Below are positions 27,336 through 36,600 of a DNA stretch of 64,000 bases, piece after piece. Every line of letters starts with the position of its first letter. Position 1 is the first letter of the stretch. The DNA is from Symbiodinium natans. Taxonomy: Eukaryota > Sar > Dinophyceae > Suessiales > Symbiodiniaceae. The notes below the pieces were generated by a model. That model was not told the origin of the DNA and made no database searches. It saw only the letters and a program-made list of their open reading frames with translations. Location of the stretch: NCBI GenBank assembly GCA_905221605.1, contig CAJNDS010002205.1:496317-560316 (forward strand). The letters run 5' to 3'. The position numbers and the translations under genes are program-made.

Positions 27336-27616
27336 GTAGCCTGAGGATTTAGGGCTCAGGGCTTAGGTTCTACCAGGGGTTAGGGGTTTGCGGTTCAGGG
27401 TATATCAACTTGTCTTATATTGGAGTGTAAGATCTATGTTTCCGGAAGCCGCTACCACAAGACACAGGGTGTGGAGGCTTTTTTGTTGAAGCGGATGGGG
27501 CAGAGTGGGGACTTCAATCATTTTCTATATGCCAGTTTTTGTTGTTGTATGTATTATCCTACATGTATACTTATTCTGAAAAACTTCGAATTATGTACAC
27601 GACCCCGTCGCCGCAG

Positions 27617-27662
27617 GAGCGTGAGCACCGGATGCGCGACGTGCAGGATCTCCGGTGGAAGG
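27617..27662 (+). CDS. Predicted exon
   Basis: Acceptor GCCGCAG, donor GTTTTGGG. Encodes EREHRMRDVQDLRWK in phase 0; charged helix. Confidence 0.5.
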
Positions 27663-27840
27663 GTTTTGGGTTCAGGGCTTGGGGCTTTGAGAACCCGTAA
27701 ACCCAAGCCCCACGAAATCCCTAAGCGCCACCCTCACCCCTAAACCCGAAACCCTAAATCCGAAAACCCTAAACCCTAAACCCTAAACCCTAAACCCTAA
27801 ACCCTCAACCCTAAACCCTAAACCCGAAACCCCTTGTCAG

Positions 27841-27919
27841 GATGCGCTGTCGCGGGCGCAGTGGGTCGTGCGGCAGGCATGGCATGAGGGTGGAGGGAAG
27901 TGCCCTGCGTTCATCGGGG
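27841..27919 (+). CDS. Predicted exon
   Basis: Acceptor CTTGTCAG after a CCCTAAA arm, donor GTTTAGGG starting a TTTAGGG arm. Encodes DALSRAQWVVRQAWHEGGGK then CPAFIG. Confidence 0.5.
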
Positions 27920-28054
27920 GTTTAGGGTTTAGGGTTTAGGGTTTAGGGTTTAGGGTTTAGGGTTTAGGGTTTAGGGTTTAGGGTTTAGGGTTTACCCTAA
28001 ACCCTAAACCCTAAACCCTAAACCCTAAACCCTAAACCCTAAACCCCAAACCCT
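27920..28054. repeat. Head-to-head TTTAGGG / CCCTAAA inverted array
   Basis: About ten TTTAGGG units (27,920-27,993) switch directly, with no spacer, to about eight CCCTAAA units (27,994-28,054), a perfect long palindrome. It starts at the donor of the preceding exon. Confidence 0.95.
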
Positions 28055-28470
28055 GCAAAACAAGAGCCCAAACAGCAAGGGGGTATGGCTCACCCTCAAA
28101 AAATCGTACGATGATGGGTTATGATGGGTCTTTGTTGGCCCACCCTGCGTTCTCAGCAGCTCTGAATGCTGGCGACCCCCTGAACTTGAAATCAACTCCC
28201 AGAAGCATCCCAAAAGCTACTTGAAAGGGGTTTTTAGGGTTTAGTGTTTAGGGTTGAGGGTTTGAAGAGTTGGCCGATTCTTTCGGGCCCTTTTCTTAGC
28301 CAACAGCCGGGCTCCACGGCATCTGCTCACCTAGGCAGTTCTCGGGTTTAGGGGTCCTGTTTGGGGTTTAGGGTTTAGGGTTTAGGGGGGTACCCAGAAA
28401 GCTTCGTGGCTGAAGCAAAACCCTAAAACAAACTCGATCTCAAGCCATCCCGCAAATTCATGCCCCCCAG

Positions 28471-28539
28471 ATCGAGAAGCGCGCGGAGAAGGCCGCAAAG
28501 CTGAAGCGCAAGGCCAGGCAGCACACCGCCGAAGGGGGG
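28471..28539 (+). CDS. Predicted exon, very basic coiled coil
   Basis: Acceptor CCCCCCAG, donor GTTTAGTTG. Encodes IEKRAEKAAKLKRKARQHTA then EGG, exactly 23 codons, and continues in frame into the exon at 29,120. Confidence 0.6.
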
Positions 28540-29119
28540 GTTTAGTTGAGGGTCTAGGGTTTAGGGTTTAGGGGGTTGAGGGACTCGGGCCAGACAAACG
28601 CAGCACACTTGCGTAGTGATTTGCCGATGCAGGCCATGTACTGGGTGTGCTGAACTTCGGTGATTTGGACAGAAGCGAACCGTTCTTTTGGCACGGTCGA
28701 GACATCTCCCCTATAAAACCCTTCGATAAGGGACCACTGTGGTGTATCCATTTGGGTGGTTGTCAAAATGACGGCCCCTTTTTGGATCCCCTACTAGAAT
28801 TCGGCACCTAATCTTTAGGGTATGCCAAAAGGGATCGCATTTTTGAACCATCCATTTCCTTCAATCACTACGAAGAGCCGGCATGAAGGTACCTATGACA
28901 TCTTCGAAGTTCTTCTATCGGGATCCAGAAGCCCTAAACCCGGAAACCGCAACCCGCAACCCGAAACCCTGAACCCGAAGCCTAAACCCTAAACCCTAAA
29001 CCCTAAACCCTAAACCCTAAATCCTAAACCCTAAACCCTAAACCCCAAACCCCAAACCCCAAACCCTAAACCCTAAACCCTAAACCCTCACCCCCCTAAA
29101 ACCCTCAGCATCTGGTCAG

Positions 29120-29201
29120 GCGGTGGAGCGCGCGAAGCAGAACCTCTCCTCCAGCTCCGAGGAGACGAAGCGCCGGGCCGCGGAGCGCAAGGAGATTCGG
29201 G
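29120..29201 (+). CDS. Predicted exon, coiled coil
   Basis: Acceptor TGGTCAG, donor GTTTAGGG. Encodes AVERAKQNLSSSSEETKRRA then AERKEIR. Phase 0 start fits the previous exon. Confidence 0.6.
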
Positions 29202-29570
29202 GTTTAGGGTTTCGGGTTAGGGTTTAGGGTTTAGGGTTTAGGGTTTAGGGTTTCGGGTTTAGGGTTTAGGGTTTAGGGTTTAGGGTTTAGGATTTAGGGA
29301 TTGGGGTTTCCTCCCCTCCCCCCCTCCCCAGGTTCATGGGCTGCGGCTCATGCTGGGTTTAGGGTTCAGGATGACCGGATGTTTCGGAATGTCACGGAAT
29401 CCCTGAGTTTAGGGTTTAGGAAGTTTAGGGCGTTAAGGCAATTGAGGAAGTTTAAGGGAGTTTAGGAAGTTCAAGGAAGTTTAGGAAGTTTAGGAAGTTT
29501 AGGAAGTTTAAGGAAGTTTAAGGAAGTTTAGGAAGTTTAGGGTTTAGAGCGCTGTGGTGTCAGAATCAAG

Positions 29571-29627
29571 TTGCAGGAGCGGCAAAAGGAGCAGCAGGAG
29601 CGGGAGAAGGCCGGCTCCCCACGATAG
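29571..29627 (+). CDS. Predicted terminal exon of a coiled-coil gene
   Basis: After GAATCAAG the frame reads LQERQKEQQEREKAGSPR and stops at TAG. Gln/Glu-rich helix, plausible C-terminus of the gene whose exons run from about 13-18 kb to here. Phase with the previous exon does not match unless an exon was missed. Confidence 0.5.
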   Translation: MQERQKEQQEREKAGSPR

Positions 29628-29801
29628 CAAGGCTTCGTTCGGAGTCTTCGGAAGTGGGCTTTAGGGCTTTTAAGGAGGCTTGAGGGCTTTTCAGGCTTTG
29701 GTGCTTTTAGGAGTTTAAGGCTCTTAAGGGTTGGGCTCTTGGGGGTTAAAATAAAAGGGTTTAGGGTTTTAAACGGCTTAGGGCTTAGGGTTGACTTGCA
29801 G

Positions 29802-29873
29802 CAAATAGAGCTGGAGCCACCGCCTGGGGAAGCAATCCCTCCCCAGCATGGGAGCTTCTACGACACCATGGAG
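29802..29873 (+). CDS. Predicted exon
   Basis: Acceptor ACTTGCAG, donor GAG/GTCTCAT. Encodes QIELEPPPGEAIPPQHGSFY then DTME, 24 codons. Confidence 0.45.
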
Positions 29874-30746
29874 GTCTCATTTTGTCGGGGTCCCGAACTG
29901 CATGGGTAGTTCTACACATGAGGGTCCCTTTTTTAAAGATCCCTTTTTTTAGGGGGCCGCCTTGTAATGGGTACCCAACTAATCTAGGAAACTGCCCCAC
30001 ATTGCTCCGGGGGTCTAGAAGGCCTCTTTTCAGACGTGATCAAGCCATTGTTCCGAAACGACCCTGACTATAGGGTCCGTATGGGAGGGGGGGGTTCATG
30101 GGGGTAGGTACCTAGAAGACCTTAGGGAGTAGTGGGGAGTATCAGGGAACCTTTGGACCTTAAGAACCCTATCACCTGAGTTCCAAGTCGCAAGTCCCTC
30201 AAGCAGCTGCAAGCTAATCCTCTCTCTGTAAGTAGATGTGGTCAGTCTCTACATGAGGGTCTCTTTCTGGGTATCCGAAAAAAATTGGGGGCCGCCTGGT
30301 AGCCCCTAAAGGGGCCCTAGTTTATTTGAAGTGACCATATGGTTTATACACAGGTTTGCAGGGTTTTTTAACTTCTAGGGCCTCAACCCTAAACCCCAAA
30401 ACCGTACTCATAGCTCCACGTCTCCGTTACGGTCTCCGCTGCTCTCATGTCCCGCGCACGCGCACGAGCCACGACAGTGAAAAGGGAGAACCGCAAACCC
30501 TCAAGCTTTCAAACGTTACAGACCTGTGAGAAAACCAGATGGGCGTCTCTAAATCAGGGTCCCTGTAGGGTTACTGTGAGAAGACGGCCCCCAATATTCA
30601 GGGCACCCAAGAAGGGACCAGTATTTTCGAAAACCCGAACGAATCCTATGACTGGAGACCCTGCAAAGCCCTAAACCCTACACCCGAAACCCTAAAACCC
30701 GAAACCCGAAGCCCCAAACCCTAAGCAGGCCTTTTGCGAACTGTAG
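29874..30746. other. Intron-like stretch with dispersed short repeats
   Basis: Three relatives of GGGTCCCTTTT...GGGGGCCGCCT-type sequence (about 29,920, 30,250 and 30,550, all containing ACATGAGGGTC or AATCAGGGTCCC followed by GGCCGCC/GACGGCC). No supported gene. Confidence 0.4.
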
Positions 30747-30811
30747 AAAACCGGAGGCCGCCCAGAAGGCAGCTGCATTGGAGAGCCCCCCGGCCACAGA
30801 CTCCCAAGCTC
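30747..30811 (+). CDS. Predicted exon, Ala-rich helix
   Basis: Acceptor ACTGTAG, donor GTAGGG. Encodes KPEAAQKAAALESPPATDSQ A after one leading base. Confidence 0.45.
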
Positions 30812-31153
30812 GTAGGGTTTAGGGTTTAGGGGTTTAGGGTTTAGGGTTTAGGGCTCAGGGCTTAGGGCTTAGGGCTTAGGGGGGCCAGCATAAACTCTAA
30901 ACCCTATACCCTAAACCCTAAACCCTAAACCCTAAATTAACCCTAATCCCTGCTTTGTTCATGGTATCCCCAGCCCCTCCTGTAGTTCATGGCGGGTTTC
31001 GGGATTGGGGTCCATGGTCTGCGGCTCCTGCTGGGTTAAGGGTTCCACTTTGCCGCCCGTGGTTCAGAGTCAGGCCCCTCCCCGTGATGCGTGGTGGGTT
31101 TGGGGTTTCCTTTGGTGGGTTCAGAGGGCTTAGGGTTCGGGTTTCCCCCGCAG

Positions 31154-31304
31154 CCCTGGCCCAGGCCACAAACACCCCCCCAAACTGCCCAAGGAAAACG
31201 CCCAAGAACACAACCAAGAAACAGCCCACGCGCGGACGGACGTAGCCCAGGCGACGATGACAGAGCCTTGGCCGCAGCATACCGCATTCTCTTCCACAAT
31301 GTCG
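31154..31304 (+). CDS. Predicted exon, basic then helical
   Basis: Acceptor CCCCGCAG, donor GTTTTAGGG. The phase 0 frame encodes a Pro/Arg-rich segment followed by GDDDRALAAAYRILFHNV, a compact amphipathic helix. At 151 bases this is the longest predicted exon in the repeat region. No family is recognised. Confidence 0.5.
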
Positions 31305-31544
31305 GTTTTAGGGTCTACGGAGAGTTAGGGTAGGGCTTCGGGTCGAGGAACGTGAAGGTTGGGTCGGGGCTTAAGGTTGCGGATTTAGGGTTTAGAGTTT
31401 AGGTTTTAGGGGGGGTACCCCCCCCCCAAGCGCACAAGCATCCCAAACTTCCAACAGGTCTGCTCCTGTGCTCGTATTCGAGAGCAAGCCCTGCCTGGTT
31501 TAGGGGTTTAGGTAGGGTTTAGGGACCCCTAATATAGACCCGAC

Positions 31545-31589
31545 AAATAGTAGGATCCCCTTATAATAAGGACCCCAATAAGGACCCCT
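31545..31589. repeat. Dispersed repeat, copy 1
   Basis: AAATAGTAGGATCCCCTTAT followed by AATAAGGACCCCAATAAGG. A close relative lies at 63,757-63,800. Confidence 0.5.
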
Positions 31590-31599
31590 ACTGTCGTAA

Positions 31600-32280
31600 A
31601 CCCCCAAATGTAGATGTTTTCTAGAAGCCTTCACGCCCATGAATCCCCTCTCCGTTTTCTGACCCCGACTTGAGCCAAACGCTAGGCGACGCGGAGCGGC
31701 GTGCGAGGAGGTATGCGAAGGACTGTGTTGAAGCATGCAGAGGGGGCTTTGGGCCGAGGGCCCCAGACCGTAAAGAAGGCGAAGCTTCAACCGGCCTTGT
31801 ATTTTCGAGATATGTATCTGTATCCGATATTTCTATCTTCGTATCTCTAGATCCTTCTGCCTCTATTGAATATATGATGGATGTGCGTATATATCTATAC
31901 ATAAACCCCGGCCAGCATCTGGCTCAGTGGGCTTGTGCGGCGTAATGTACGTGTAGAGCGCCGTGGACAGCACGAGAGAGGAAAAGGTTGGCGTAGGGCG
32001 GCCGTTTGGTGTCGGCTCATGTGGCTCACGTCGTGAGGAACTAACGTCATAGGCGCGAAGCTTCCGCGAGGCAACTCGGTGTCCTGCACGCTGTAACAGC
32101 ACCCTGTATATACAGCACCTTGTAACAGAGTTGGGTCGGAAAGAGTATTCATACATAGTCAGGAACCTATAGTTCACCAGCGAAGCTGGTGGCCGCCCGG
32201 CACCCACACCTTGCTGGTTTACAGCCCCACAGCCGGTCAGTGCAGTTCAGTCTTGGCGCCGTTTAACATCCCCCCTCCCC
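31600..32280. other. Unique stretch without supported gene
   Basis: Largely repeat-free. Several overlapping frames on both strands, none with protein-family character or splice borders. Confidence 0.3.
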
Positions 32281-32706
32281 CGACGGAGGTGTCCGAACCA
32301 CCAAGTGCACACAGCACCTACTGCATCATTGGGCGGTCACAATACAAACGCGCCAAGCAAAAAAGAAAGCAACAGTAACCTTTTAACGTAACAATTCTAA
32401 CCAACTTTTTTAATTGCAAACAAAGGATAGCGCAAAGCAGAAAGCTAACAGGACAAAACGAAAAGCAAGTATCAAATGAAGAGAAAGGCCGGGGGGGAGG
32501 GAGGGGCTCAGGGGAGGGGGCTTTCGAGGAGGGAAATCAGGGGTTCCCATAAGAAACCTTGGACGCGGCGTGGCCGATCCGAAATTCGCGTCTACCCCTC
32601 GCCCATCTCCCTAAACCCTGAACCCTAAACCCCAAACCCTAAACCCTAATTAAACCCCATTAAGCCCTAAACACTAAACCCCAAACCCAAAAACCCGAAG
32701 CCCCAG
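32280..32706. other. Nothing recognised
   Basis: Unique sequence followed by CCCTAAA units leading to the next acceptor. Confidence 0.3.
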
Positions 32707-32749
32707 GAGCCGCCGAGCCGCCGCGAGAACGGCCAAGCGCATGGACGAG
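32707..32749 (+). CDS. Predicted exon, Arg-rich
   Basis: Acceptor GCCCCAG, donor GAG/GTGAGG (consensus). Encodes SRRAAARTAKRMDE after one leading base. Confidence 0.5.
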
Positions 32750-32784
32750 GTGAGGGGCTCGCAGTGAGGATTTAGGGTTTAGGG

Positions 32785-32870
32785 TGTTCCCCCTCACACT
32801 AACAGCTCCTTCATAGGGATCATAGTACCCTCTAGTATCATCCCGATTAAGGACTTTCAGTGTAAGGGGG
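32785..32870. mobile_element. MITE, TGGGATGTTCCCCC family, diverged copy
   Basis: GTTCCCCCTCACACTAACAG...TTCATAGGGATCATAGTA at the left mirrors ATCCCGATTAAGGACTTTCA and AAGGGGG at the right. Same family as the elements at 37,320 and 57,458. Confidence 0.5.
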
Positions 32871-33136
32871 TAGATCAACCCTAACCGCTAAACTTGAGAG
32901 TTCAGGGGTCAGTGCTTTAGGGTCGGTTTGTTCGTGTTTAGCCTCCCCCCCCCCGGTGCCCCACCTGCGAAGAAGTAAGAACGACGGCAGCAATACTCGC
33001 AGTCATACAAAAGTCAATGATAGCCTCAAGAAGGTGAAAGCCCGACTCCCCAACACCTCTTGGATACCCTCAAACCAGCCTCAACCCTCATCCTTGAGGC
33101 GCTACATCCCTACCCCCCCCCCTCTCTCTGGACCCC

Positions 33137-33253
33137 ACCCTAAACCCTAAACCCTAAACCCTAAACCCTAAACCCTAAACCCTAAACCCTAAACCCTAAA
33201 CCCTAAACCCTAAACCCTAAACCCTAAACCCTAAACCCTAAACCCTAAACCCT
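33137..33253. repeat. Interstitial CCCTAAA array
   Basis: About 16 near-perfect units immediately before the acceptor of the exon at 33,260. Confidence 0.95.
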
Positions 33254-33259
33254 GTTCAG

Positions 33260-33345
33260 ACCACGGCCGGCGCCAAAGCCAAAGTTGCAGCCAGGCCACC
33301 GGGCGTTCGGGTCTTTCGGGCCTCGGGTCACTTCAGGAAAGCTGG
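33260..33345 (+). CDS. Predicted exon
   Basis: Acceptor GTTCAG, donor region GGGTTTAGG. TTAGAKAKVAARPPGVRVFR is open; a second frame (PRPAPKPKLQPGHRAF) is also open, so the product is uncertain. Confidence 0.35.
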
Positions 33346-33640
33346 GTTTAGGGTTTACGTAGGGTTTAGGGTTTAGGGTTTAGGGGTTTAGGGGTTTAGG
33401 GGTTTGGGGGTTTGGGGGTTTAGGGGTTTAGGGGTTTACGGGTTTACGGGTTTAGGGGTTTGGGGGTTTGGGGGTTTGGGGGTTTAGGGGTTTCGGGGTT
33501 TCGGGTTTTAGGGTTGGGTTTGGGGGGTTTGGGGGTTTAGGGGTTTCGGGTTTAGGGGTTTAGGGGTTTAGGGGTTTAGGGGTTTAGGGGTTTAGGGGTT
33601 TAGGGGTTTAGGGGTTTAGGGGTTTAGGGGTTTAGGGTTT
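33346..33640. repeat. TTTAGGGG array
   Basis: Homogeneous 8-base unit TTTAGGGG with TTTGGGG and TTTACGGG variants. The unit differs from the 7-base unit in neighbouring introns. Confidence 0.9.
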
Positions 33641-33948
33641 AAGTAGCGTAAAGGGTTGGTTGAATGGGGGTATGTTCGGGTATGTGAATTGCCGGGGGGG
33701 TTGGTTGGAGTGGTTAGGGTTAAGGGTTTTGGGGGAGTGCTTCTACATGTAGAGGTTAGGGGGTTAGAGGGTTTAGAGTCTAGGGTGTGTATGGTATGTA
33801 TGGAAGCGAGCCCCGTGAAAAATAAGATTTCGTGCACACGCGTGAATTATATTACAAGTGTGCGCAAATAGTATTCTCAAGGGCCCTGGTATGCGGAGGA
33901 ACAAGGTCTTTATTACGCGCGTGTAATTTTCAATGAAAGATTACTTGC

Positions 33949-34560
33949 TTACTGGCTCCTGTTCATAGTTTTCTTCACTCTCTGGATAAGAAGACGCCAG
34001 AAAATAAGAAGATAATAATGTATTGTCAAGATACGACCATCTGATAGAAGGCTGTCTACAGGAATTTGACCACCTATCCATATAAAAGAAGAAGTGAAAG
34101 AAACCAAAAGCACAGGTAAAACCATTAAACCTTCTGGATGCCCATAAATATAAATAGAATGACAACTTCTTTTAAAGTAGGATAAAGATGGAAGTAAATC
34201 AGATAGTGAATCCATTTTTATTGGTACGGCTTTTAACATAGCATAGTAGTGGCGTAAGAAAAACCATTCAGGTACTATATGTAAAGGAGTAAGCAATCCA
34301 CATGCTCCTAATGCATTATCTGGATGTGTGAGAAAGAAGAGAAGCCGATATCAGTTTGAAGAAGATATAGATAGGGAATTCATATCCTTTCCATAGAAAT
34401 TTTTATTTCTAATGAAAGGAAAACTCTAATTCCTTAAAGGATAATCAGAAGACAGAAAATGTAGGCTAAAAATATGACAAGAAGAAAAGCACAAAGAAGA
34501 AATGGCAATAGAAAATGAAAGACAAAGAATGGTCCATAGTAAAATAACCGCAGCACCCAT
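33949..34560 (-). pseudogene. cob: Mitochondrial cytochrome b fragment (nuclear copy)
   Basis: AT-rich island. On the minus strand the frames give LHFLSSDYPLR (about 34,450), then HPDNALGACGLLTPLHIVPE and WFFL (about 34,320-34,255), then IWIGGQIPVDS and RILTIHYYLLIFW at the end. The order and motifs (HPDN, TPxHIVPEW, the last two helices) are those of the C-terminal half of mitochondrial cytochrome b, a subunit of complex III, in a form resembling alveolate proteins. Frameshifts and stops break the upstream part, and the N-terminal half was not found. It is most likely mitochondrial DNA inserted in the nucleus. Confidence 0.8.
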
Positions 34561-35088
34561 CACAGCTTGAGACCCAGCCTTTGTTTCCAAGCCACTAAGA
34601 ACCCAACATAGAAACCGTCCATCATGAGTCTTTCTACGTCATGGGAATTCTCTTGACAAGGGGCCCACCCTCGGGACCCCAACGGCCCGTCTAACCTTTT
34701 TCTCTCCCTGTCACACCTTATGATTCACCTTTAAGACCAGGTTAATGGTTTTAATATCATCCGGGAAGCGACCACAAGCTCGTTTTTGCTGGTTTTTACA
34801 GCACTTTGGGCTTGGAGTAGTTCTCATGGGTCGTCTAAAGGTAGTTAGTTTAGGTAGTGGTAGAAGCGCATCCTGGCCGGACGACTTCCTTTCTTTGGGG
34901 GCTTTATTTCCCTTATTTATAAAACCATCTACAAACAAAACTGGGGTAGGTTGCTTATGGACCTGGCATGAAGTTCTTGGTTGAAGGTTGAGGGGTTAAG
35001 AGTTAAAAGTGTCTAAGGGGCTTATGGCTTTGAATGGGGGTGAGTTCCGGAGCTTCGGGTTTTTTAAACACACTTGGGGGCCCCCCAG
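34561..35088. other. Unique stretch, no firm gene
   Basis: Open frames on both strands around 34,710-34,980 overlap one another and show no family features. Confidence 0.3.
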
Positions 35089-35165
35089 GATTCGCGGCGT
35101 GAGGGGCGTGGCCGAGAAATAATGCCACGGCCCAAGACGCTGGAGATCACGAAGCCGCTGTTTGG
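35089..35165 (+). CDS. Predicted exon
   Basis: Acceptor CCCCCCAG, donor GG/GTACCTTC. Encodes DSRREGRGREIMPRPKTLEI then TKPLF. Protein-like, basic. Confidence 0.45.
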
Positions 35166-35492
35166 GTACCTTCTATGGCACTACTGATGACAGTCCTTCG
35201 CCCTACACCCTAGAACTCTAAATCCTTAGTTAGAACTGAAACCCGAATCAAAAAAAAAAACCCTGAGTCGAGGGGCTTCTCGAGGCTTGCAAAGAGAAGT
35301 TACCAGACGACTTGCCATGCCCCAAACCCTACACCTTACCCTAACCCTAAACCCCAAACCTAAACCCCGAAACGCCAAACCCTAAACCCCAAACCCTGCT
35401 AACCCTAAACGTAGGGATCTTAAAAAGGTTTTCAGGCTGTACTAAACCCTAAACGTAGAGAGGGCTGAAAAAGGGCTTTCCGCCTTGCAAAG

Positions 35493-35594
35493 GGACCGCG
35501 CGGTGGAACTTTGCACTTGTGAGCCAAGGTGTGACCGTTCGCGCTCGCCTCGCGACCATGGCCGGCGCCATGGGGGCAAGAAGCAAAGATCCCT
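35493..35594 (+). CDS. Possible exon, perhaps carrying a start codon
   Basis: After TTGCAAAG two frames are open: one reads TARWNFALVSQGVTVRARLA then TMAGAMGARSK with an ATG in good context (CGACCATGGCC), the other reads CDRSRSPRDHGRRHGGKKQR, resembling an RS-type segment. It lies 1 kb upstream of the nine-exon gene and could be its 5' exon. Confidence 0.35.
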
Positions 35595-35599
35595 AAACC

Positions 35600-35668
35600 C
35601 CTATGCCCTGTTTAGGGTTTAGGGTTTAGGGTTTAGGGTTTAGGGTTTAGGGTTTAGGGTTTAGGGCC
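35600..35668. repeat. Interstitial TTTAGGG array
   Basis: Eight TTTAGGG units starting a presumed intron. Confidence 0.9.
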
Positions 35669-36358
35669 TAAAAGCTCAACCACTACATCCAAAGCTTTCG
35701 GGGCTGAAAGCCTTACTAGGGACACACCCCCCCCCTCCCACGTGTTTTCAGTTTGAAAGGCGTGTCGCAGTATACACACACATGCACATGTTGTATACAA
35801 GCACGGGCTGCGATTGTTCAGGTCTAGAAACATGGACGACGACGAGTCACATCCCACATCATGCACAGCTATTCCCATGCTCAGGAGCCTAGCATGTTAG
35901 CCGGAGTCCAAAAGGGAAACCTGCGCGCCCCATATTGATGTCAGTTCTCGAGCTCTGGAAATCCAGAATCGGATTGAGCCCTGAACCTTAAAGTGCCTTA
36001 AAGCCCAAAATCAGGGCTTTTGCCAGCTGACGCGATTGTAGTCTGACTGCTTATCCCAGATCGGACGGTGGCCATCTGCAAAGAGACCTGGAAGACTCGC
36101 GGCCTTTGCAATTGGCGATGGGTTTTGGGGTCAGGGTGGTTCCCGTCAGTAACCTAAAAAGTATATACTCTTGTGGGTTCTGGGTTCCTATTTTAGCTAC
36201 TTATACCTCAAAAGCATAAGCTTTTTTCCCAGGGTCTACTCCAAAGTAGGGTGTAATGGAAGAGGCTTCCAGAAGCAGCAGCCACTCACCTGGAACTGCC
36301 CTTGACCGCCGGGTGTTCGTCTTTCGTGGTGTCCGTGCCGATACATGGGACGTCAGCT

Positions 36359-36389
<31 letters not shown>

Positions 36390-36550
36390 TACCTGCCCCT
36401 GAACCCTCAGCGGAAGCCAAGCCCCACCCCCCCCCCCCCCCCCCCCCCCCCAGAAATAAATAAAACCTGGAAAACCCCTTAAAACACCCCTTAAACCTTA
36501 AACCCTAAACCCTAACCCTAAACCCTAAGCCCCCTTAAACCCCCCCTAAG

Positions 36551-36600
36551 AGCTCGAGGAGTTCCGGGACCGGTACCCCATGGACTCGCGAGCCTTCGGG
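36551..36600 (+). CDS. Exon 1 (visible) of nine-exon gene
   Basis: Acceptor CCCTAAG, donor GGG/GTTCCCC, the only GT donor in this gene. Encodes LEEFRDRYPMDSRAFG, the start of domain copy 1. Confidence 0.65.

Noticed and set aside
34711-34984. Overlapping frames on both strands right of the cytochrome b fragment
   Set aside because: Mutually exclusive, no splice borders, no family match.
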